From positions 1-15,262 of the forward strand of contig CAMLLK010000004.1 of assembly GCA_946480885.1 (NCBI GenBank): DNA of 15,262 nucleotides, written 5' to 3'. This DNA is from an uncultured Thermoproteales archaeon (GTDB lineage: Archaea; Thermoproteota; Thermoprotei; Thermoproteales; Thermoproteaceae). Position 1 is the first letter of the stretch, and each line of letters begins with the position of its first letter. Made by a program: the position numbers and the translations under genes. This document shows, in pieces, positions 11,679 to 15,262 of this stretch. The notes below the pieces were generated by a model. The model was not told where the DNA came from. It saw only the letters and a program-made list of their open reading frames with translations, and made no database searches.

Positions 11679-14237
11679 CTTCATTGCGCCTCTAAGTTCT
11701 TCAATAGAGACCCCCATAGCCTCTAGAATTTGTTCTAGAGACGTACTTACATACTCTAAATATTTTTTTTCATCTATTTCGTCTATTCTAGCTAGTTGTA
11801 TAGGCTTTACGCCCACAACGTCCTTAGTCTTTATTAAAATAATAGCATCTCCTTTTCCGATCTTAATGCCGTATTTAACTAACTGCTCTGCCGCTTTTAT
11901 ATGCTGAGGCCTGTTCTTAGTGTATTCGTCTAAGTTTTTACTCATCACCATCTTTATGCCTAGTTTATCTAACGTAATTTTCTTTTCTCTAATTTTAGAC
12001 TCTGTTTCTTTAACCATGGCGACTATTTCATCTCTTACTTTAGTAATATCATCTATACTATTGATGTTCTTAAGTCTTTCAATTATGTCATCTACTAATT
12101 CCTTTACGAACTGCGGGGCGTTGCGTTTCTTAGCCACAATTCCTTTTACAATTACACTCCCGTCGTTTGTAAGCCCTAGGTAGTTTTTCTTACGTCCGCT
12201 GAACATTACAAATCTATAGACTTTATCTAACTCGATATCTATCCCCAACTCTTCGGCGTATTCAATCAATTTCTTAATCTTCTCCTCTGTCACATTCCAA
12301 AGAAACAGAGAGTCTGTGTCTCCATACACTGGAATCATCCCTAACTCTATTGCTTTTATCACTGTGCTAGTCATAATATAACGTGCCAGTGCTGTAGTGA
12401 GTTCAGCCACAGGTGGGCAATATAGTGGGAAAGTCTCGGCGCCGAAGACGCCATAGGAGGCGTTTATAAATACCTTCATGGCGCTTTGCACAACGTCGTA
12501 TAGCTGTCTCTCTGCAAGAGTCGGCGCCTTTTTAGCCAATTTTTTATACACATGGACCCTTAAGTCTCTTAAAACTCCGACTAATGTGCTAGTAAGACCA
12601 GGCCTATTTTTACACACAGTGTGTGGAAGTTCTGGAATAGGCCTCTCAGAATTTTCTCCACAATTTACGGTTTCGTAGGATAGATTCCACTTACTAATAA
12701 TAGAGGGGTATAGTGAGGCGAAGTCTAGGACGTACACGTTAAAGAAGATGCCGAGGGGTGGGTCTAACACAACTGCACCTGCGTATTTCTTCCCCTTAAT
12801 TATTGCCTTCGTGTGTACAGTCCCCTTCTCGTTAATTATATCTTCTTTATTGGGTATCAACCAGCCACGTCTCCTGTGTTCGTAATATAACATATTTCTA
12901 ATCCAAGCAGACACTTGTGATCTAGTAATATCTTCAATTGGCATTTTAGCTATCCTAGAGAGTAGAAATATGAGTTTCATAACCATCTCGTTGTTATACA
13001 ATGTAAAGTAAAGTGTAATCAATGCATCTCTATAGTTATACTCGGCAAGTTCCCAGTAGCTCAGCCGAGAGACGTTTTTCTGACGTTCTAGTTTACCCAC
13101 ACCCAGAATAGCGTAAGCGATGCCGTCAAGTCCCCGCTCTCCGCGGTATACGCCGCCGAAGGCGTAGGCCTCTATGGCCTTTATCCCAAAGAATTTATAC
13201 ATATCTATATGTACGCCTGGCGCTACGCTTACATAATCTCTCTTGGCCACTATGGGGATCTCATCTTTAGACATCCCTAAGGCTATTGCTCTGTTGTATA
13301 AATAAGGCAAGTCGAAGTTGTCTCCATTGAAAGTTATTATTATTGGATATTGTACAATTATTTTCAACACTTCTCTAATGAGGTCGTACTCACTGTCAAA
13401 GAATATAATTTCATAGTCTGGTGTATACTTAAGTTCAGTTTCTATATTTGGCCTCCGTAGTAACAACACTCTCTTCAACCCGTCGCTCGCCACTAGCGCT
13501 ACGGAAATTATTTCGTTATCCGCCTCTCTTGGGTCAGGCACTTTATTCTCTTGAGGAGTGTATACCTCAATGTCTATAGCTACTCTTTTTATATGGGGCA
13601 CTGGCGCTTGGAAGAGCGGAATCCACTCTTCAGCAACCTCTACGTGTCCTTGTTTAAAAACATTTGCTAAAGTAGATTTTACCTCTTGTGGCACAGAGAT
13701 CTCCATAGGGACAAGCCCGCCGCCGTTAGATTTATACCACATGCCGGGGATGACCGATCTGTCGAAGAGATAGCTATGGTGGTACTTTATCCTAGACTCC
13801 CAACTTTCTTTAAAGATATCACGTAGAGAGTTCTTACCGCCTCCCACAGAGAGTGGATCTTTGGCGTAGACTTTAGTCACTACTATTTCTCTGTCGTGTA
13901 GAGCGTCGTATTTTTTCTCTACTTCAAAATGACTAAAACCTGGGTGTCTCAACACTTCTGGAAACTTCTCTATTATCTCCTCTGGCATATTTTTAACCAC
14001 TAGGTACGGCCTGTGACCTGTGGCGTCGTACCAGTAGTATAGAACGTCTCCCACAGGGTCGTAGAGCTTAACTAAAGCTTTGCCCTCAGAGCCATCGTAT
14101 ACGACAGACAACACCACCGAGGGGGGAACTGTGGTTGATATAACGCCTTTGATTTTACTCTCTTCAATAGCCTCTCCCTCGTATTCTCTCACTTCTTCAT
14201 ATTCAAACTCTTCAAACTCTTCATCGAATTGATTCAC
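11670..14237 (-). CDS. polB1: Family-B replicative DNA polymerase PolB1 (Dpo1-like)
   Basis: The 855-residue enzyme has both proofreading and polymerase parts intact. Exo I is AIDIEVYTP (D222, E224), Exo II FNGDNFDLPYL (304-313) and Exo III YNYRDA (400-405). Pol motif A is DFASLYPSII (505-514), motif B KVFINASYG (588-596) and motif C YGDTDS (638-643), followed by RKKNY (682-686). No intein interrupts the usual insertion sites in motifs A, B and C. The Exo I context (DIEVYTP, then VPDPREAD) resembles Sulfolobus PolB1/Dpo1, the main crenarchaeal replicase. The N-terminal ~27 residues are extremely acidic (DEEFEEFEYEEVREYEGEAIEE). The start is GTG with GTTTAAAAC centred about 24 bases upstream on the same strand. 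Confidence 0.95.
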   Translation of the reverse strand: MNQFDEEFEEFEYEEVREYEGEAIEESKIKGVISTTVPPSVVLSVVYDGSEGKALVKLYDPVGDVLYYWYDATGHRPYLVVKNMPEEIIEKFPEVLRHPGFSHFEVEKKYDALHDREIVVTKVYAKDPLSVGGGKNSLRDIFKESWESRIKYHHSYLFDRSVIPGMWYKSNGGGLVPMEISVPQEVKSTLANVFKQGHVEVAEEWIPLFQAPVPHIKRVAIDIEVYTPQENKVPDPREADNEIISVALVASDGLKRVLLLRRPNIETELKYTPDYEIIFFDSEYDLIREVLKIIVQYPIIITFNGDNFDLPYLYNRAIALGMSKDEIPIVAKRDYVSVAPGVHIDMYKFFGIKAIEAYAFGGVYRGERGLDGIAYAILGVGKLERQKNVSRLSYWELAEYNYRDALITLYFTLYNNEMVMKLIFLLSRIAKMPIEDITRSQVSAWIRNMLYYEHRRRGWLIPNKEDIINEKGTVHTKAIIKGKKYAGAVVLDPPLGIFFNVYVLDFASLYPSIISKWNLSYETVNCGENSERPIPELPHTVCKNRPGLTSTLVGVLRDLRVHVYKKLAKKAPTLAERQLYDVVQSAMKVFINASYGVFGAETFPLYCPPVAELTTALARYIMTSTVIKAIELGMIPVYGDTDSLFLWNVTEEKIKKLIEYAEELGIDIELDKVYRFVMFSGRKKNYLGLTNDGSVIVKGIVAKKRNAPQFVKELVDDIIERLKNINSIDDITKVRDEIVAMVKETESKIREKKITLDKLGIKMVMSKNLDEYTKNRPQHIKAAEQLVKYGIKIGKGDAIILIKTKDVVGVKPIQLARIDEIDEKKYLEYVSTSLEQILEAMGVSIEELRGAMKLL

Positions 14238-14255
14238 GTCAGTATCTACAACCGG

Positions 14256-14265
14256 GTTTTAAACA
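14256..14265 (-). promoter_or_regulatory. TATA box for polB1
   Basis: On the minus strand TGTTTAAAAC is centred about 24 bases before the GTG at 14237. It supports that start and hence inclusion of the acidic N-terminal tail. Confidence 0.6.
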
Positions 14266-14280
14266 CATCTCAAAGTAAAA

Positions 14281-14290
14281 GCTTAAAAAT
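14281..14290 (+). promoter_or_regulatory. TATA box for the gene at 14309
   Basis: GCTTAAAAAT is centred about 23 bases before the GTG at 14309. Together with the polB1 TATA box it makes a 71 bp divergent region with two separate, non-overlapping promoters. Confidence 0.6.
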
Positions 14291-14308
14291 ATTTACACAA
14301 TAAAGTCT

Positions 14309-14719
14309 GTGGTAATCTACGTCTCGCCGCATAGAACAGATAATAAAACATCGGCAGCCACAGACCTTAAGAGAATTATAATATCGGAGATAATAAACGA
14401 GGCTATCCACGGCGTGACGATTTTAGACGAGCGAGGAGTGCCGCTGATACACCATCTACCAAATACACTTACGGCGAAGACGCTACGACAAGTCACAAAC
14501 CTAATTGAGATCATTAGTATAATTAGACAAAACCAAGACGAAAGTCTTGGCGAGTTTAACTACGTCAGTGTGAAATACACCAACTATAAAGTCGGTATTT
14601 TTGAACTACCTAATAAAAAAGGCTGGCTAATAGTTTTTGTAAACCCGCTTTGGCATATAGAAAATCTTCTCCCCAAAATACGCCAATTTGCTCATAAGAT
14701 AAGCCAAAATATTACTTAG
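14309..14719 (+). CDS. Small protein, possibly roadblock/LC7-like
   Basis: The 136-residue protein begins at a GTG placed by a TATA box 23 bases upstream. After a polar N-terminus it reads as a helix ([15 protein letters not shown]), then [16 protein letters not shown], a second helix ([20 protein letters not shown]), strands ([31 protein letters not shown]) and a final helix. This helix-strand-turn-strand-helix-strands-helix order, with the D-x-x-G-x-P turn, resembles roadblock/LC7 domains, dimeric modules often paired with small GTPases. The match is by pattern only, and no GTPase gene is in view. Its stop overlaps that of the HMG-CoA reductase gene by 8 bases. Confidence 0.7.
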   Translation: MVIYVSPHRTDNKTSAATDLKRIIISEIINEAIHGVTILDERGVPLIHHLPNTLTAKTLRQVTNLIEIISIIRQNQDESLGEFNYVSVKYTNYKVGIFELPNKKGWLIVFVNPLWHIENLLPKIRQFAHKISQNIT

Positions 14720-15262
14720 CTCTACCAAGTCTCTTATGTGCAGAGGCTAACTCATTTCTAGCCAAAGCCACTAATAGGTTTAGCTCTCCAGCTAAGACTG
14801 TAGAGGCGACAATTTCGGCGAATTTTAAAGCGTTTACACCAGGGGGATCACCCGGCCCAGCCACCCCCAAGAGCCCCAGCGCCTCTTTCTGCGTAGGCAG
14901 CCCCGTCCCCCCGCCTACAGTTCCCACTTCAAGACTGGGGAGGTAGACTGAGATATATAGCCCCTCTTCTCTCGGCTCTGTTGTGACTATGCCCATACTC
15001 GACTCAACTACTTGAGCCACGTCTTGTCCCGTGGCGATGAATATAGCCGCTATTATATTAGCAAAATGGGCGTTAAATCCATATGAATGTGCCAGAGCGG
15101 AGCCCACGAGGTTTTTCCCAACGTTGACTTCATGTACAGCCTCTGGCGTCGTGTCCATATTTTTCAAAATTTCTCTATTCATTAAAGCCTCGGCGACTAC
15201 AGTCTTGCCTCTGCCCAGTATGAAATTCACTGCGTTGGCTTTTTTATCAACACATAAGTTAC
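14712..15262 (-). CDS. hmgA: 3-hydroxy-3-methylglutaryl-CoA reductase (C-terminal part; 5' end outside the window)
   Basis: The last 183 residues of HMG-CoA reductase are present. The frame stays open to the window edge, so the gene continues past 15262. Visible family motifs are [19 protein letters not shown] (the DKK lysine is catalytic), [24 protein letters not shown], the NADPH-site [25 protein letters not shown], and the C-terminal catalytic histidine in [11 protein letters not shown]. This is the class I form usual in archaea. The enzyme reduces HMG-CoA to mevalonate with two NADPH, the committed step to the isoprenoid chains of archaeal lipids. An apparent internal start at 15230 is not the true one, since the conserved DKK motif lies upstream of it. 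Confidence 0.96.
   Translation of the reverse strand, partial: NLCVDKKANAVNFILGRGKTVVAEALMNREILKNMDTTPEAVHEVNVGKNLVGSALAHSYGFNAHFANIIAAIFIATGQDVAQVVESSMGIVTTEPREEGLYISVYLPSLEVGTVGGGTGLPTQKEALGLLGVAGPGDPPGVNALKFAEIVASTVLAGELNLLVALARNELASAHKRLGRAK

Noticed and set aside
11936..11952. C-box-like GTGATGA on the minus strand inside polB1
   Set aside because: No matching D/D' boxes or terminal stem; it encodes part of the conserved polymerase C-terminal region.
11670..14237. Intein in the DNA polymerase gene
   Set aside because: Family-B polymerases are frequent intein hosts, but motifs A, B and C are contiguous and the length is normal.

Overview
The window looks like chromosomal DNA from a hyperthermophilic crenarchaeon of the order Thermoproteales, most likely Pyrobaculum or a close relative. 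Five things point there. The genes are archaeal information-processing genes (exosome Rrp42, L37Ae, S26e, archaeal Brix protein, prefoldin beta, KEOPS subunits, crenarchaeal PolB1). A tRNA gene carries a short bulge-helix-bulge intron. Archaeal TATA boxes sit about 22-26 nt upstream of start codons, so many mRNAs appear leaderless. GTG and TTG starts are common. Genes are packed with almost no spacing. The genus is an inference from gene content and style, not from a database match. No mobile element, CRISPR array or rRNA was seen, and no gene-free stretch exceeds about 75 bases.

Layout. (1) Positions 1-3472, all on +: the archaeal exosome/ribosome superoperon. It holds the last codons of an upstream gene (probably rrp41), rrp42, rpl37ae, a Brix/Imp4-like protein, the KEOPS subunit pcc1, prefoldin beta, a DUF3194-like small protein and a DHH-DHHA1 phosphoesterase. 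Internal TATA boxes precede rpl37ae and the prefoldin gene. (2) 3461-5136: three poorly known genes, a zinc-ribbon protein (-), a 54-residue four-cysteine mini-protein (+) and a 297-residue unknown protein (+). The first two diverge from a 47 bp region holding an 8 bp inverted repeat. (3) 5129-6250 (-): a PflX-like radical SAM protein, divergent from bud32 across a perfectly palindromic TATA box. (4) 6295-8388: translation and tRNA maturation, with the KEOPS kinase bud32, tRNA-Arg(CCU) with a 16 nt intron, an unknown protein and the tRNA m1A methyltransferase TrmI. (5) 8419-11678: prolyl-tRNA synthetase, S26e, an unknown protein, a CDP-alcohol phosphatidyltransferase and another unknown. (6) 11670-14237 (-): family-B DNA polymerase PolB1. 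(7) 14309-15262: a possible roadblock/LC7-like protein (+) convergent with the C-terminal part of HMG-CoA reductase (-), which runs off the right edge.

Together the genes cover RNA processing and degradation, ribosome assembly, tRNA modification and charging (Pcc1 and Bud32 for t6A37, TrmI for m1A57/58, ProS), DNA replication and archaeal lipid synthesis (HMG-CoA reductase for isoprenoid side chains, the CDP-alcohol transferase for polar headgroups). This is mostly core housekeeping sequence. The less explored parts are the small zinc/cysteine genes near 3461-4215, several conserved-looking unknown genes, and the compact signals: overlapping convergent stop codons, TATA boxes inside coding sequence, and shared bidirectional promoters.
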